64,000 bases of DNA from Roseateles sp. Lineage in GTDB: Bacteria; Pseudomonadota; Gammaproteobacteria; Burkholderiales; Burkholderiaceae_C. Positions 21,603-30,995 of the stretch are shown one piece after another. The notes under the pieces are model-generated. The model was not told where the DNA came from. It saw only the letters and a program-made list of their open reading frames with translations, and made no database searches. Positions within the stretch are counted from its first letter, which is position 1. The number at the start of each line of letters is the position of its first letter. The DNA lies in contig JAEUPJ010000083.1 of NCBI GenBank assembly GCA_016790285.1, positions 32,151 through 96,150 of the forward strand. The letters run 5' to 3'. A program made the position numbers and the translations under genes.

Positions 21603-22307
21603 ATGCATCTCTTCATCGTCACCGGCAGCTCGCGGGGCCTCGGCGCCGCGCTCACGCAGCAGCTCGCGCAGGCCGGGCACACGGTCCTGGGCATCGCGCG
21701 GCGCGCGCAGCCGGCTCTGCAGGCCGACCAATGGGCGCTGGACCTGGCCGACCCGCTGCCCGCCGCACAGCGCCTGCAGGGCTGGCTGCAAGCGCACGCC
21801 GGGTGCGAGAGCGCCACGCTCATCAACAACGCCGCGCTGCTGAGCCAGCCGGGGCCCCTGGCAGCCACCGAGCTCGAGGAACTGTCGGCAGCCCTGCGCG
21901 TCGGCCTGGAGGCACCGGTCATGTTGAGCCGCGCCTTCCTGGCCGCCACCGCGGGCGTGCCCACCCGCCGCATCCTGAACATCTCATCGGGCCTGGGGCG
22001 GCGGCCGATGGCCGGCAGCGTTGCCTACTGCGCCATCAAGGCCGGCCTGGACCACATGAGCCGCGCGCTGGCTCTGGAGGAGCCCGGTGTGGCCATCGAG
22101 TCCCTGGCGCCGGGCGTCATCGACACCGACATGCAGGGGCAACTGCGCGGCGCCGACCCCGCCCGGTTCACCGAGCAGGCGCGCTTCCAGGGCCTGAAGG
22201 ACGCCGGCCAGCTGCAGACCGCCGAGGCGACCGCGGCCGCGATAGTTCGTCACCTCTTGCAGCCAGACTTCGGAAAAACCGTTGTTTCTGACATCAGAGA
22301 CGCTTGA
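21603..22307 (+). CDS. Short-chain dehydrogenase/reductase
   Basis: A 234-residue NAD(P)-dependent oxidoreductase of the classical SDR type. The cofactor motif TGSSRGLGAAL is at the N-terminus, with NNAA in the middle, ISSG for the catalytic serine, and YCAIKAG for the Tyr/Lys pair. PGVIDTDMQ follows the active site. It abuts the pseudouridine synthase, so they are probably co-transcribed. Its sequence resembles benzil reductase/sepiapterin-reductase-like SDRs, but the substrate is not identifiable. Confidence 0.88.
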   Translation: MHLFIVTGSSRGLGAALTQQLAQAGHTVLGIARRAQPALQADQWALDLADPLPAAQRLQGWLQAHAGCESATLINNAALLSQPGPLAATELEELSAALRVGLEAPVMLSRAFLAATAGVPTRRILNISSGLGRRPMAGSVAYCAIKAGLDHMSRALALEEPGVAIESLAPGVIDTDMQGQLRGADPARFTEQARFQGLKDAGQLQTAEATAAAIVRHLLQPDFGKTVVSDIRDA

Positions 22308-22365
22308 AAATACTGAACCAAGTCCGCATCTGCAGACCTGTTCGATTCCTCACCCGGAGACTCAC

Positions 22366-23253
22366 GTGAACCGCATCATTGCTGTGACCCTCGCCACCTT
22401 GCTGGCCGTTGCCCTGCCCGTGCAGGACGCCGAGGCCAAGCGCCTGTCCAGCGGCGGCATGAAGCGCAGCGTGCCCACGCAGCCTGCGCCGCAGACGCCG
22501 CCCACCCAACCCGCCGCGCCGCAACAGGCCGCGCCGGGCAAGCAGGCTGCCGCCCCCACCGCACCGGCTGCGGCGGCGCCCAAGCGCTCGTGGCTCGGCC
22601 CCATTGCCGGCCTGGCCGCCGGCCTGGGCCTGGCGGCACTCGCCAGCCACCTGGGCTTCGGGGGCGAACTGGCCAACTTCATGACTTTGCTGCTGCTGGG
22701 CATCGTCGCCTTCATCGCCATCCGCTTCCTGATGCGCCGCTTCGCTTCGCCCAAGCCGCAGCTCGCCGGTGCCAACGGCGCGAACTTCCGCGACGCCGAG
22801 CCGGCGTGGAACCCGGCCCCTGGGGCCGCGGCGGCCGGTGGCGCCGCCGCTGGTGCCACGGCTGAGCCCCTGGTGACGCAAGGCGCCGTGCCGGCGGACT
22901 TCGACGCCGCCGGCTTCGAGAAGATCGCCAAGCAGGTGTTCATCCGCCTGCAAGCCGCCAACGATGCGGGCGACCAGGGCGACCTGCGCCGCTTCACGAC
23001 GCCGCAGATGTACGCCAGCATCCAGCAGGAGCTGCTCGAACGCGGCGGCCAGACGCAGCGCACCGAGGTGTTGCAGCTCGACGCGCGCGTCGTCGACGTC
23101 GCCACCGAGAACGGCCAGCAAGTCGTCTCCGTGCGCTTCTGGGGCCTGGTGCGCGAGCAAAGCGAGCAGGCGGCAACCGACTTCGACGAAGTCTGGCACC
23201 TGACGCAATCGGGCGAGGGTTGGCTGATCGCCGGCATCCAGCAGACCGCCTGA
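22366..23253 (+). CDS. Tim44-like domain membrane protein
   Basis: A 295-residue protein. A signal/anchor (VNRIIAVTLATLLAVALPVQDAEAK) precedes a Pro/Ala/Gln-rich linker and two hydrophobic segments (PIAGLAAGLGLAALASHLGF and FMTLLLLGIVAFIAIRFLM). The C-terminal Tim44-like domain (about residues 185-293) contains FEKIAKQVFIRLQAANDAGD and FDEVWHLTQS. Related betaproteobacterial proteins are annotated as putative transporters or membrane proteins. The GTG start at 22366 has GGAGA just upstream. Confidence 0.85.
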   Translation: MNRIIAVTLATLLAVALPVQDAEAKRLSSGGMKRSVPTQPAPQTPPTQPAAPQQAAPGKQAAAPTAPAAAAPKRSWLGPIAGLAAGLGLAALASHLGFGGELANFMTLLLLGIVAFIAIRFLMRRFASPKPQLAGANGANFRDAEPAWNPAPGAAAAGGAAAGATAEPLVTQGAVPADFDAAGFEKIAKQVFIRLQAANDAGDQGDLRRFTTPQMYASIQQELLERGGQTQRTEVLQLDARVVDVATENGQQVVSVRFWGLVREQSEQAATDFDEVWHLTQSGEGWLIAGIQQTA

Positions 23254-23313
23254 TGCTGGCCTCGGGCATGACCTGCGTAACAGCGGGTTAGACCCGAGTC
23301 CGGGCGGGCCGAG

Positions 23314-23341
23314 AATGGGCGCTTCGAGCGCCCATTTCTCT
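23314..23341 (+). terminator. Rho-independent terminator
   Basis: An inverted repeat AATGGGCGC / GCGCCCATT around TTCGA spans 23314-23336 and is followed by a T-rich TCTCTTT. It lies between the Tim44-like gene and the S9 peptidase gene. The transcript of the former should end here, and the latter starts just beyond, at 23357. Confidence 0.7.
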
Positions 23342-23356
23342 TTGAGGCCCCACCCC

Positions 23357-25366
23357 ATGATCCGACTCAAGCTTTCGCTCTGCGCCCTCGGCACGGCCCT
23401 GCTGGCCGCCTGCGCATCCGGCCCCACGACCACCGCGCCGGCCGCGGTCGTCGCGCCCAACCCCAACCTCGTCGTGCAGGGCATCCCGCCGGTCCCGCAG
23501 TCGCTGGCGGACGCCATCAGCCGCTACAACGACTTCCGCGGTCACACCTTCACCGACTGGCACCCCACGCAGCGCGAGATGCTCGTGAGCCATCGCAAGG
23601 CCGGCGCCAACACGTCGCAGATCTTCCGCGTCACGACGCCACTGACCGAAGGCGAGCAGCTCACCGACGGCGCTGACCCCGTCACCCGCGCCACCTATGA
23701 GCCGCGCACCGGCCAGTACATCGTCTTCGAGCGCGCCACGGGCGGCAACGAGGTGGGCCAGCTCTACCGGCTGCCGCTGGGCCAGCCCGGTGCGCAACCC
23801 GCGCTGCTGACCAACCCCGACGAGCGCAATGCCTTCAACACCTGGCTGCGCAAGAGCGGCCAGCTGATCTACTCCAGCGTGCCCATCGACCGCACCGCCC
23901 AGGGCGGCACGCGCAGCAAGGTCACGACGAGCTTCTGGCTCATGGACCCGCTGGCCCCCGAGGGGCGTCGCAAGCTCACCGAACTCGACGGTGGTGGCTG
24001 GTCGGCCGGCCGGCCTTCACCCGACGAGCGCATCGTGACGCTGACGCGCTATCTGTCGGCCAACGAATCGCAGATCTGGACGCTGGATCTCGCCAGCGGC
24101 GCCACGCGCCAGGTGCTGCCGGCGGCAGGCAGCCAGGAGGCGAAGGCCTCCTACACACCGGCCGGGTGGTCGGGTGATGGCCGCTCGATGTGGATCGCCA
24201 GCGACCGCGCGGGTGAGTTCCGCGAGCTGATGAAGCTCGACGTCGCCAGCGGCCGCATCGACCGCGTCAGCGCGCACATCCCGTGGAACATCAACGGCCT
24301 CACCCTCACCGAGGACGGCAGCCGGATGGCAGCCCAGTTCAACGTGGACGGCCGCGACGAGCTGCGCTTCTTCGATGGTGTCACCGGCAAGGAAATCCCC
24401 GCCCCGGCCGCCCTGCCCAACGGCAACGTCGGCACAGCGTACTACCACCGCGGTCGAGCTGAACTGGCGTTCTCGGTGAGCAATGCACAAGGTCCCAGCC
24501 AGATCTACTCGCTGGGCACCGACGGCAAAGTCCAGCAATGGACGCGCGCCGCCGCTGCCGCCGGCATGGACACGACCGGCTTCACCGAGCAGAAGATCGT
24601 GCGCTGGAAGAGCTTCGACGGCCTGACCATCTCCGGCCTGCTCACCTCCCCGCCCAAGAAGTTCACCGGCAAGCGCCCGGTGCTGATCAGCATCCACGGC
24701 GGGCCTGAAGGCCAGGCCACCGTCGGCTTCCTCGGCCGCAACGCCTACTTCGTGCAGGAGCTCGGCATGGCCGTGATCCAGCCCAACGTGCGCGGCTCCA
24801 GCGGCTACGGCAAGACCTTCCTCGCGCTGGACAACGGCTTCAAGCGCGAAGACTCCGTCAAGGACATCGGCGCGCTGCTGGACTGGATCGCCACGCAGCC
24901 GGACCTGGATGCCTCGCGCGTGCTGGTCACGGGCGGCAGCTACGGCGGCTACATGACGCTGGCGGTGTCCACGCACTACGCCGACCGCATCGCCGGTGCC
25001 ATCGACGTGGTTGGCATCTCGCACTTCGTCACCTTCCTGAACAACACCGAGAGCTACCGCCGCGACCTGCGCCGCGTGGAGTACGGCGACGAACGTGACC
25101 CCGCGATGAAGGCCCACCTCGAGAAGATCTCGCCGCTGACCAACGCCGCCAGGATCAAGAAGCCGCTCTTCGTCATCCAGGGCAAGAACGATCCGCGCGT
25201 GCCCTTCACCGAGGCCGAGCAGGTCGTGGCCACGGTGCGCGCGGGCGGCACGCCCGTGTGGTACCTGCGCGCCGAGAACGAAGGCCACGGCTTCCAGAAG
25301 AAGGACAACCAGGACTACCAGTTCTACGCCACCGTCCTGTTCATGCAGCAGACCGTGCTGAAGTAG
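23357..25366 (+). CDS. S9 family prolyl oligopeptidase, lipoprotein
   Basis: A 669-residue peptidase with a lipoprotein signal (LCALGTALLAACASG; lipid-modified Cys near residue 18). A seven-bladed propeller-type region with repeats such as SPDERIVTLTRY and TEDGSRMAAQFN is followed by the alpha/beta-hydrolase catalytic domain. The nucleophile is in VTGGSYGGYMTL, and the catalytic His is in ENEGHGFQK. It cleaves peptides in the periplasm or at the outer membrane. The start at 23357 follows a terminator hairpin. Confidence 0.92.
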   Translation: MIRLKLSLCALGTALLAACASGPTTTAPAAVVAPNPNLVVQGIPPVPQSLADAISRYNDFRGHTFTDWHPTQREMLVSHRKAGANTSQIFRVTTPLTEGEQLTDGADPVTRATYEPRTGQYIVFERATGGNEVGQLYRLPLGQPGAQPALLTNPDERNAFNTWLRKSGQLIYSSVPIDRTAQGGTRSKVTTSFWLMDPLAPEGRRKLTELDGGGWSAGRPSPDERIVTLTRYLSANESQIWTLDLASGATRQVLPAAGSQEAKASYTPAGWSGDGRSMWIASDRAGEFRELMKLDVASGRIDRVSAHIPWNINGLTLTEDGSRMAAQFNVDGRDELRFFDGVTGKEIPAPAALPNGNVGTAYYHRGRAELAFSVSNAQGPSQIYSLGTDGKVQQWTRAAAAAGMDTTGFTEQKIVRWKSFDGLTISGLLTSPPKKFTGKRPVLISIHGGPEGQATVGFLGRNAYFVQELGMAVIQPNVRGSSGYGKTFLALDNGFKREDSVKDIGALLDWIATQPDLDASRVLVTGGSYGGYMTLAVSTHYADRIAGAIDVVGISHFVTFLNNTESYRRDLRRVEYGDERDPAMKAHLEKISPLTNAARIKKPLFVIQGKNDPRVPFTEAEQVVATVRAGGTPVWYLRAENEGHGFQKKDNQDYQFYATVLFMQQTVLK

Positions 25367-25373
25367 GCCCGGC

Positions 25374-26573
25374 TTGGCGCCGCTGGACCCCGTCAGCCCC
25401 CTGCCCGCGGTCGCCGCGGCCGGGCTGGCCTTCGCCACGGCAGCGCTGTGGGCGCGCGTGGCCGGTGCGCCTGCGGTGGCGGGGCGCCATGCCAGCATCG
25501 ACGGCCTGCGCGGCTACCTCGCGCTGGGCGTCTTCCTGCACCACGCCAGCATCTGGTACTTCTACAGCCACACCGGGCGCTGGCAGCTGCCGCCCTCGCA
25601 GCTCTACACCCACCTCGGCCACGGCAGCGTCGCCCTGTTCTTCATGATCACGGGCTTCCTGTTCTTCGCCAAGCTGCTCGACGCGCGCCGGCGGCCCATG
25701 GACTGGTTGCACCTGTACACATCACGCGTGCTGCGCATCGTGCCGCTGTACCTGGTGGTGATGCTGCTGCTGTTCGCGACGGTAGCGGTGCTGTCGGGCG
25801 GCGAGCTGCACGAGCCGCCGCGCACGGTGGCCAAGCAGCTGCTGCGTTGGCTGGGCTTCACGATGTACGGCAACCCGCCCATCAACGGGGTCGAGGCTAC
25901 CAAGATCATCGTGGCCGGCGTGACGTGGTCGCTGCCTTACGAATGGTTCTTCTACGGCGCCCTGCCCCTGTTCGCCCTGGTGCTGGGCCTGCGCCCCCGA
26001 TGGCCGTGGCTGCTGCTGGGCCTGGCGTCGACCGCCGCGCTGCTGGACTGGCACGCGCTCGCCCCACATCTGTGGGCCTTTGCCGGGGGCATGGCAGCGG
26101 CCGTCATCAGCCGCTGGACTGGGGCGCACAGGTTGGCACGCACGCCGCTCGCGAGCGGCCTGGTCGTCGCCTGCGTCGCGGCCGCCGTGGCCCTCTTTCC
26201 GCTGGCAACGGATGCCGGCGCCCTGGTGCTCTACGCACTGGCCTTCGTGCTGGTGGCCTGCGGGAACCCGCTGTTCGGCCTGCTGCACCACCCCGTCTCG
26301 CGCCTGCTGGGAGAGTCGGCCTACAGCATCTACCTGCTGCACGGCCTGCTGCTGTTCGGGCTGATGCATTTCGGCCTGCGCGCCGACGCTGCAGGCGGTG
26401 CGCTCGCTGCGGCCACGCACTGGGCCTGGGTGCTGGTGTTGACGCCGGTCGTCGTGCTCGTGAGCCAGCTCAGCTACCGCGCCATCGAGGCCCCGGCGAT
26501 GCGGGCCGTGCCGCGGGTGACGGCGGCACTGCGGCGGCGGCTTCAGCGCTCGAGCGGGCAGCTCGCCGCATAG
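25374..26573 (+). CDS. Acyltransferase 3 family membrane protein
   Basis: A 399-residue protein with about ten membrane segments and the acyltransferase-3 signatures: IDGLRGYLALGVFLHHAS near residue 42 with the catalytic-type His, FFMITGFLFFAKL, and a late GESAYSIYLLHGLLLF. These enzymes transfer acyl groups, often acetyl, to cell-surface sugars. The start is a TTG eight bases after the S9 peptidase stop. The 3' end overlaps the convergent histidine-phosphatase gene by 31 bases. Confidence 0.88.
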   Translation: MAPLDPVSPLPAVAAAGLAFATAALWARVAGAPAVAGRHASIDGLRGYLALGVFLHHASIWYFYSHTGRWQLPPSQLYTHLGHGSVALFFMITGFLFFAKLLDARRRPMDWLHLYTSRVLRIVPLYLVVMLLLFATVAVLSGGELHEPPRTVAKQLLRWLGFTMYGNPPINGVEATKIIVAGVTWSLPYEWFFYGALPLFALVLGLRPRWPWLLLGLASTAALLDWHALAPHLWAFAGGMAAAVISRWTGAHRLARTPLASGLVVACVAAAVALFPLATDAGALVLYALAFVLVACGNPLFGLLHHPVSRLLGESAYSIYLLHGLLLFGLMHFGLRADAAGGALAAATHWAWVLVLTPVVVLVSQLSYRAIEAPAMRAVPRVTAALRRRLQRSSGQLAA

Positions 26574-27067
26574 CCCAGCGGCGGGGGCCACGTGCCCGGC
26601 GTGGGCGGGCCGCCCCGCCAGCAGCGGGCGCTGATCCAGCCGGCATGCCCCACGGCCAGCGCGCAGGGTGGCTCCCAGGCGGCGGCGCGGGCCAGCAGCT
26701 GCCCAAGCGTCTCTCCGCCGTCAAAGCCGAAGCCGGTGAAGTCGGCCATCCACCGGTCGAACTCCGCGGGCGGGATGTCGGCCCAGGCGCGGCCGTCCCA
26801 GGCGCCGAAGTCCATCTCCTTGAGCGCGGCGTCGGTACGCCAACGAAAGCCCCACCGCGCGAGCCACCGCCCCACCGCCGCGGCCCGCGCCAGGGGCGAG
26901 GTGACGACTTCGCGTGGCAGGCCGTGCCTGCGCGCGTGGGCGCGGATGCGGTGGGCCAGCCGTTTGGCCTTGCGCGGGTCCACGGGCAGGTCCGTGCGTC
27001 CGCCGATGCAGCGCCCCTGCGCGCCGCGTGGCCGCGGGTGGCGCCAGACCGTGCAGGCCGCGCTCAC
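26543..27067 (-). CDS. Histidine phosphatase family protein (CobC-like)
   Basis: A 174-residue phosphoglycerate-mutase-fold protein. The phosphohistidine motif is reduced to WRHPRPRG near residue 10. It is followed by GRTDLPVDP, a LKEMDFGAWDGRAW block and a second His in AVGHAGW. As the last gene of a cobalamin nucleotide-loop cluster, it is the likely alpha-ribazole-5'-phosphate phosphatase. The GTG start at 27067 overlaps the cobS stop by four bases (GTGA), so translation is coupled. Confidence 0.82.
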   Translation of the reverse strand: MSAACTVWRHPRPRGAQGRCIGGRTDLPVDPRKAKRLAHRIRAHARRHGLPREVVTSPLARAAAVGRWLARWGFRWRTDAALKEMDFGAWDGRAWADIPPAEFDRWMADFTGFGFDGGETLGQLLARAAAWEPPCALAVGHAGWISARCWRGGPPTPGTWPPPLGYAASCPLER

Positions 27068-27825
27068 AGCGACGCCGTGAAGGCCAGCAACACGGCGATC
27101 TCGGCGAGCTGCTCGGTGGCGCCGAGGCCGTCGCCCGTGTAGCCGCCCAGGCGGCGCCGCAACCACTGCCGCATCACCACGGCCACCAGCAGCGCGGCCA
27201 GCGCCGCCACGGCCAGGCGCTGCCAGGCCACACCCCAGGCCGCGAGAGCACCCGCCAGCGCCAGGCACCAGCTCAAGGCGATGGCCAGGTTGCGCGGCGC
27301 CACGGCCAACGCCAGCGGCTTGGCCTTGGCATGCTCGGCATCGCCGCCATAGGGCAGGCTCACCATCACGCCCACTGCCGCGGCGCGCGCCCAGGCGTGG
27401 CTGGCCAGCAGGGCCGCGACGGCGCCCGCGAGGGGGCGCGTCGCCAGCACGGCCAGCAAGGCGGCGCGCAGCAGCAGCGACAGCCCCAGCGCCAGCGCGC
27501 CGTAGCTGCCGATGCGCGAGTCCTTCATGATGGCCAGCGCCTTCTCGCGCGGCACGACGCCGCCGAGCGCGTCGAAGGTGTCCGCGAGGCCGTCCTCATG
27601 GAAGCCGCCCGTCAGCGCCACCGTGGCAGCCAGGGCCAGCAGCGCAGCCACCCACGCCGGCCACCACTGGGCACCGGCCACGAGCACGCCGGCGCCCACG
27701 CTGCCGACGAGCGCCCCCACGAGCGGGAAGTGGCGCACGCAGTCGTTCAGCCAGGCCGGCTCGAACCGGTGGAGGCGCACCGGCAGCCGGGTCAGGAACT
27801 GCAAAGCGACGAGGAAGAGACGCAA
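27064..27825 (-). CDS. cobS: Adenosylcobinamide-GDP ribazoletransferase (cobalamin synthase)
   Basis: A 253-residue polytopic membrane enzyme that joins adenosylcobinamide-GDP with alpha-ribazole (or its phosphate) to finish adenosylcobalamin. Family signatures include LQFLTRLPV at the N-terminus and GGFHEDGLADTFDALGG with the acidic metal-binding residues. DSRIGSYGALALGLSLLLRA follows. It lies 12 bases after cobT and is coupled to the phosphatase gene downstream. Confidence 0.95.
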   Translation of the reverse strand: MRLFLVALQFLTRLPVRLHRFEPAWLNDCVRHFPLVGALVGSVGAGVLVAGAQWWPAWVAALLALAATVALTGGFHEDGLADTFDALGGVVPREKALAIMKDSRIGSYGALALGLSLLLRAALLAVLATRPLAGAVAALLASHAWARAAAVGVMVSLPYGGDAEHAKAKPLALAVAPRNLAIALSWCLALAGALAAWGVAWQRLAVAALAALLVAVVMRQWLRRRLGGYTGDGLGATEQLAEIAVLLAFTASL

Positions 27826-27837
27826 TGCCGCCCCGCC

Positions 27838-28863
27838 TCAATCGCGATGGCTGACGCCGGCGCTCTCGAAGCTGGCCATGTCCGCCAGCAGCGCGCAGGC
27901 CGCCGGCAGCAGGGGCCAGGCCAGCGCCGCACCGCTGCCCTCGCCCAGGCGCAGATCCAGGTCCAGCAGCGGGCGCACGCCCAGGTGCTCCAGCCAGCGG
28001 GCATGCGGGCCCTCGGCCGAGCGGTGTGCAAACACGCAGGCCGCGAGCACGCCCGGCCTGAGCGCCTCCGCGAGCGCCACGGCTGCCGTGGTGATGAAGC
28101 CATCGACCACGACGACGCGCCGCGCCGCAGCCGCGGCGATCACGCTGCCGGCCATCGTCACGATCTCGAAGCCCCCGAGCGCCGCGGCGATCTCGAGCGG
28201 GCTCAAGGCGCTGGCGTTGGCCTGCAGCGCCTGTTCCAGCACGCCGAGCTTGCGTGCCAGGCCTGCGTCGTCCAGCCCCGTGCCGCGGCCGACGCACTCT
28301 TGCAGGGACAGCCCGGTGAGGCGCTGCATCAACAGGCTCGCCGACGAGGTGTTGCCGATGCCCATTTCGCCCAGCAGCAGGGCATTGCCGGGCAGCCGCT
28401 CGATCAGCGCCATGCCGTTGTTCAGCCCCTGCAGGGCCTGGGCGATAGGCATGGCTGGCCCCGCACTCGCATCGGCCGTGCCGGGCGCCAGGCGCAGGTC
28501 GGCGGCGCCTTCGGCCAACGGCGCATCCACGCCGCAGTCAGCAATCGTCAGCGCCAGCCCCTGCTGGCGCGCCAGCACGGAGACGGCCGCACCGCCCGCC
28601 AGCATGTTGGCCACCATCTGCGGCGTGACCTCGCGCGGGTAGGCCGACACGCCGCGGCGGGACAGCCCGTGGTCTGCGGCATAGACAACCAGCTGCGGCT
28701 CGCGCAGCGCGGGCCGGGCCACGCCCTGGATGAGCGCGAGCTGCAACGCCAGGGCCTCGATGCGGCCCAGGGCGCCCAGCGGCTTCGTCTTGTGATCGAG
28801 TGCGTGCTGCACGCGCGCAGCGAGTTCAGGCGCGGCCAGGGCCGGCAGGTCGGGAAACTGCAT
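27838..28863 (-). CDS. cobT: Nicotinate-nucleotide-dimethylbenzimidazole phosphoribosyltransferase
   Basis: A 341-residue enzyme that makes alpha-ribazole phosphate, the lower-ligand nucleotide of cobalamin. It shows KTKPLGALGRIEALA at the N-terminus, VYAADHGLSRRGVSAYP, and the active-site region LGEMGIGNTSSASLLMQRL. The C-terminal FAHRSAEGPHARWLEHLG carries the family's catalytic Glu region. It precedes cobS on the minus strand. The gene upstream is a CbiB-family protein. Confidence 0.96.
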   Translation of the reverse strand: MQFPDLPALAAPELAARVQHALDHKTKPLGALGRIEALALQLALIQGVARPALREPQLVVYAADHGLSRRGVSAYPREVTPQMVANMLAGGAAVSVLARQQGLALTIADCGVDAPLAEGAADLRLAPGTADASAGPAMPIAQALQGLNNGMALIERLPGNALLLGEMGIGNTSSASLLMQRLTGLSLQECVGRGTGLDDAGLARKLGVLEQALQANASALSPLEIAAALGGFEIVTMAGSVIAAAAARRVVVVDGFITTAAVALAEALRPGVLAACVFAHRSAEGPHARWLEHLGVRPLLDLDLRLGEGSGAALAWPLLPAACALLADMASFESAGVSHRD

Positions 28864-28878
28864 GGAGAGGGGCCGGGG

Positions 28879-29868
28879 TCAGCCGACCAGGTTGGCGAGG
28901 GTCAGCAGCGCGAGCAAGAGCATCCACAGCACGACCGACCGCCACACCAGCCCGACGACGCTTTGCAGGTGACCCAGTTGCGGCGGTGCCCCGGCCGTGG
29001 AACCGGCTGCACCGGTGGCGCCAGGCTCGGAGCCGGCGTCGAAGGTCTTGCTGCGGTCGGGCGTGATGCCCGGGGCGGCCGCACCCCCCAGCTGCAGGCC
29101 CACGGCCCCGGCGGCCGAGGCAAGGATGATGCCCTCGTTGGCATGCAGCCAGAGTGCCGCATCACGGCGCCAGCCATTCACGGCCTCCTCGAAGTTGCCG
29201 ACGATGGCAAAGCCCGTGGCGGTCAGGCGTGCAGGCAGGTGGTCGATCCAGGTGAAGGCCTGGCGGGACAGGGCCAGCAGCCGCGCATTGGTGGGCGCGT
29301 CGAGCGTGCGGCTCTTGAACGCCCAGTAGCGGCCGGCGAACTCGGCCATGCGGTAGACCACGGCGCCCGCCGGGCCCAGGCCGAGCGTGGAGCAGACGAT
29401 GAACCAGAAGAACACGCCGAACACGTGGCGATGCGCGGCCAGCAGGGAATGCTCGATCACGTGGCGGATGAGCTCGGTGCGCGGCAGCTCGCTCGCATCC
29501 AGGTGACGCCACTCGGCGAGCAACTGCCGGGCGGTGGCGTCGTCCCCGCGCTCCAGGGCGTCACGGATGTCGGTGAAGTAGTGGCTGAACTGGCGGAAGC
29601 CCAGCGTGAGGTAGAGCACCAGCACGTCCACCCCCAGCGCCAGCAACAGGCTGAAGTGGCGCAGGGCGAGGTAGATCGCCGCAATCAGCAAGCCCGGCAC
29701 GAGCACGGTGATGGCCCACACGATCGCCGCATGGTGCTCGTCGCCGGCGTCGAAGTTGCGGCCCGTCCAGCGGACCCATGCGATCACGGACTGATGCACC
29801 CGGTTCCCGTGTCTCAGGGGCTTGAGTTGCTCACACAACAGGGCCAGCAGCACCGCAAAGAAATTCAT
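28879..29868 (-). CDS. CobD/CbiB family protein
   Basis: A 329-residue membrane protein. It has several hydrophobic segments (IVWAITVLVPGLLIAAIYLAL, LLALGVDVLVLYLTLGF, GVFFWFIVCSTLGLGPAGAVVYRM). The sequence RQFSHYFTDIRDALERGD, followed later by WIDHLPARLTATGFAIVG, matches the betaproteobacterial CobD/CbiB branch. True CbiB enzymes attach aminopropanol to cobyric acid; this branch is divergent from E. coli/Salmonella CbiB, so activity is inferred from linkage to cobT and cobS. ATG chosen at 29868. Confidence 0.85.
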   Translation of the reverse strand: MNFFAVLLALLCEQLKPLRHGNRVHQSVIAWVRWTGRNFDAGDEHHAAIVWAITVLVPGLLIAAIYLALRHFSLLLALGVDVLVLYLTLGFRQFSHYFTDIRDALERGDDATARQLLAEWRHLDASELPRTELIRHVIEHSLLAAHRHVFGVFFWFIVCSTLGLGPAGAVVYRMAEFAGRYWAFKSRTLDAPTNARLLALSRQAFTWIDHLPARLTATGFAIVGNFEEAVNGWRRDAALWLHANEGIILASAAGAVGLQLGGAAAPGITPDRSKTFDAGSEPGATGAAGSTAGAPPQLGHLQSVVGLVWRSVVLWMLLLALLTLANLVG

Positions 29869-29890
29869 GGGCCGGGATGATAGTGGCGCC

Positions 29891-30574
29891 TCAGGCGCCG
29901 CTGAGCAGACGGTAGAGGTTGCGCAACATGGCAGCCGTCGCGCCCCAGATGAAGTACTCGCGCTCGGCGCCCTGCCAGGGCATGGAAAGGAAGCGCCGTT
30001 GGGTGCCGGCAAAGTCGAACTGATGATGCCGGTGGTGCGCCGGGTTCATCAGGAAGGCCAGCGGCACCTCGAAGGCCTCGGCCACCTCGGCCGGGTCCGG
30101 AGTGAGCGTGAAGCCCGGCTGGACGAGCGCGACGACCGGGGTCACCTGGTAGGCGGTGACCGTCGAGTACACAGGCAGTTGGCCGATGACCTCGATGAAG
30201 CGGCGCGACAGGCCGATCTCTTCCTCGGTTTCGCGCAGGGCCGTCGCCACGGGGCCCTCGTCCTCGGGCTCGACGCGACCTCCGGGGAAGCTGATCTGCC
30301 CGGCGTGATCGCGCAGGTGGTCGGTGCGCCGCGTCAGCAGCAGTTGCAGGCCCGCATCCCGCTGCACCAGCGGTACAAGCACCGCCGCACCAGTCGGCTC
30401 TCGGTCGACGAAGCGCCCACCGTCGCCGGCGAACTCGGGCGTCCACGCCTGCGCGGCGGCGAGCCGGGCGCGGATGGCGGGAATCGTGAGCGCCTGCGCC
30501 GGCACGGGCGGCAAGGCGTCGTCAATGCCCGTGACGGGCACGAGGTGGGGCTGGGTGATTGCGGGTCGGGTCAT
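29891..30574 (-). CDS. CoA pyrophosphatase, Nudix family
   Basis: A 227-residue Nudix hydrolase. The Nudix box GGRVEPEDEGPVATALRETEEEIGL lies mid-protein. It is preceded by LLLTRRTDHLRDHAGQISFPG, the extra conserved block of CoA pyrophosphatases (NudL/YeaB). The predicted reaction splits CoA to 4'-phosphopantetheine and 3',5'-ADP. It starts 22 bases upstream of the CbiB-like gene, so it may lead the cobalamin transcript. It lies just past the rplS terminator. Confidence 0.9.
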   Translation of the reverse strand: MTRPAITQPHLVPVTGIDDALPPVPAQALTIPAIRARLAAAQAWTPEFAGDGGRFVDREPTGAAVLVPLVQRDAGLQLLLTRRTDHLRDHAGQISFPGGRVEPEDEGPVATALRETEEEIGLSRRFIEVIGQLPVYSTVTAYQVTPVVALVQPGFTLTPDPAEVAEAFEVPLAFLMNPAHHRHHQFDFAGTQRRFLSMPWQGAEREYFIWGATAAMLRNLYRLLSGA

Positions 30575-30584
30575 GCGGCGGACA

Positions 30585-30621
30585 AAACAAAAGCCGCCAA
30601 GAGCGTAGCTCTGGGCGGCTT
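30585..30621 (-). terminator. Rho-independent terminator after rplS
   Basis: Read on the minus strand, AAGCCGCC (complement of 30614-30621) pairs with GGCGGCTT (complement of 30591-30598). A T-rich run TTTTGTTTT follows. It lies about 20 bases past the rplS stop and closes the rpsP operon. Confidence 0.8.
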
Positions 30622-30641
30622 CAGTGGCGCGAACCGGGGGA

Positions 30642-30995
30642 TCAGGCCAGCTTTTCCTTGATGCGGGCCGACTTGCCCGAACGCTCGCGGAGGTAGTACA
30701 GCTTGGCGCGGCGGACGTCACCACGGCGCTTGACTTCGATCGAGGCGATCAGCGGGCTGTACAGCTGGAACGTACGCTCCACGCCTTCGCCGCTGGAGAT
30801 CTTGCGGACGATGAAGCTGCTGTTCAGGCCGCGGTTGCGCTTGGCGATCACGACGCCTTCGTAGGCCTGCACGCGCTTGCGGCTGCCTTCAACGACGTTC
30901 ACGCTGACGATCACGGTGTCGCCGGGGGCAAACGTCGGGATCGTCTTGTTCAGGCGAGCAATTTCTTCTTGCTCAAGGGTTTGGATCAGGTCCAT
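30642..30995 (-). CDS. rplS: 50S ribosomal protein L19
   Basis: A 117-residue large-subunit protein located at the 30S/50S interface. Diagnostic blocks are [46 protein letters not shown] and [26 protein letters not shown]. It is the last gene of the rpsP-rimM-trmD-rplS operon. A 124-base gap with its own promoter-like sequence separates it from trmD. It may therefore be expressed more strongly than trmD. Confidence 0.98.
   Translation of the reverse strand: MDLIQTLEQEEIARLNKTIPTFAPGDTVIVSVNVVEGSRKRVQAYEGVVIAKRNRGLNSSFIVRKISSGEGVERTFQLYSPLIASIEVKRRGDVRRAKLYYLRERSGKSARIKEKLA

Noticed and set aside
27064-30574. Cobalamin riboswitch controlling the cob cluster
   Set aside because: The gaps between these genes are at most 22 bases, and the only longer region upstream is the rplS terminator. 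There is no room for the B12-box aptamer.
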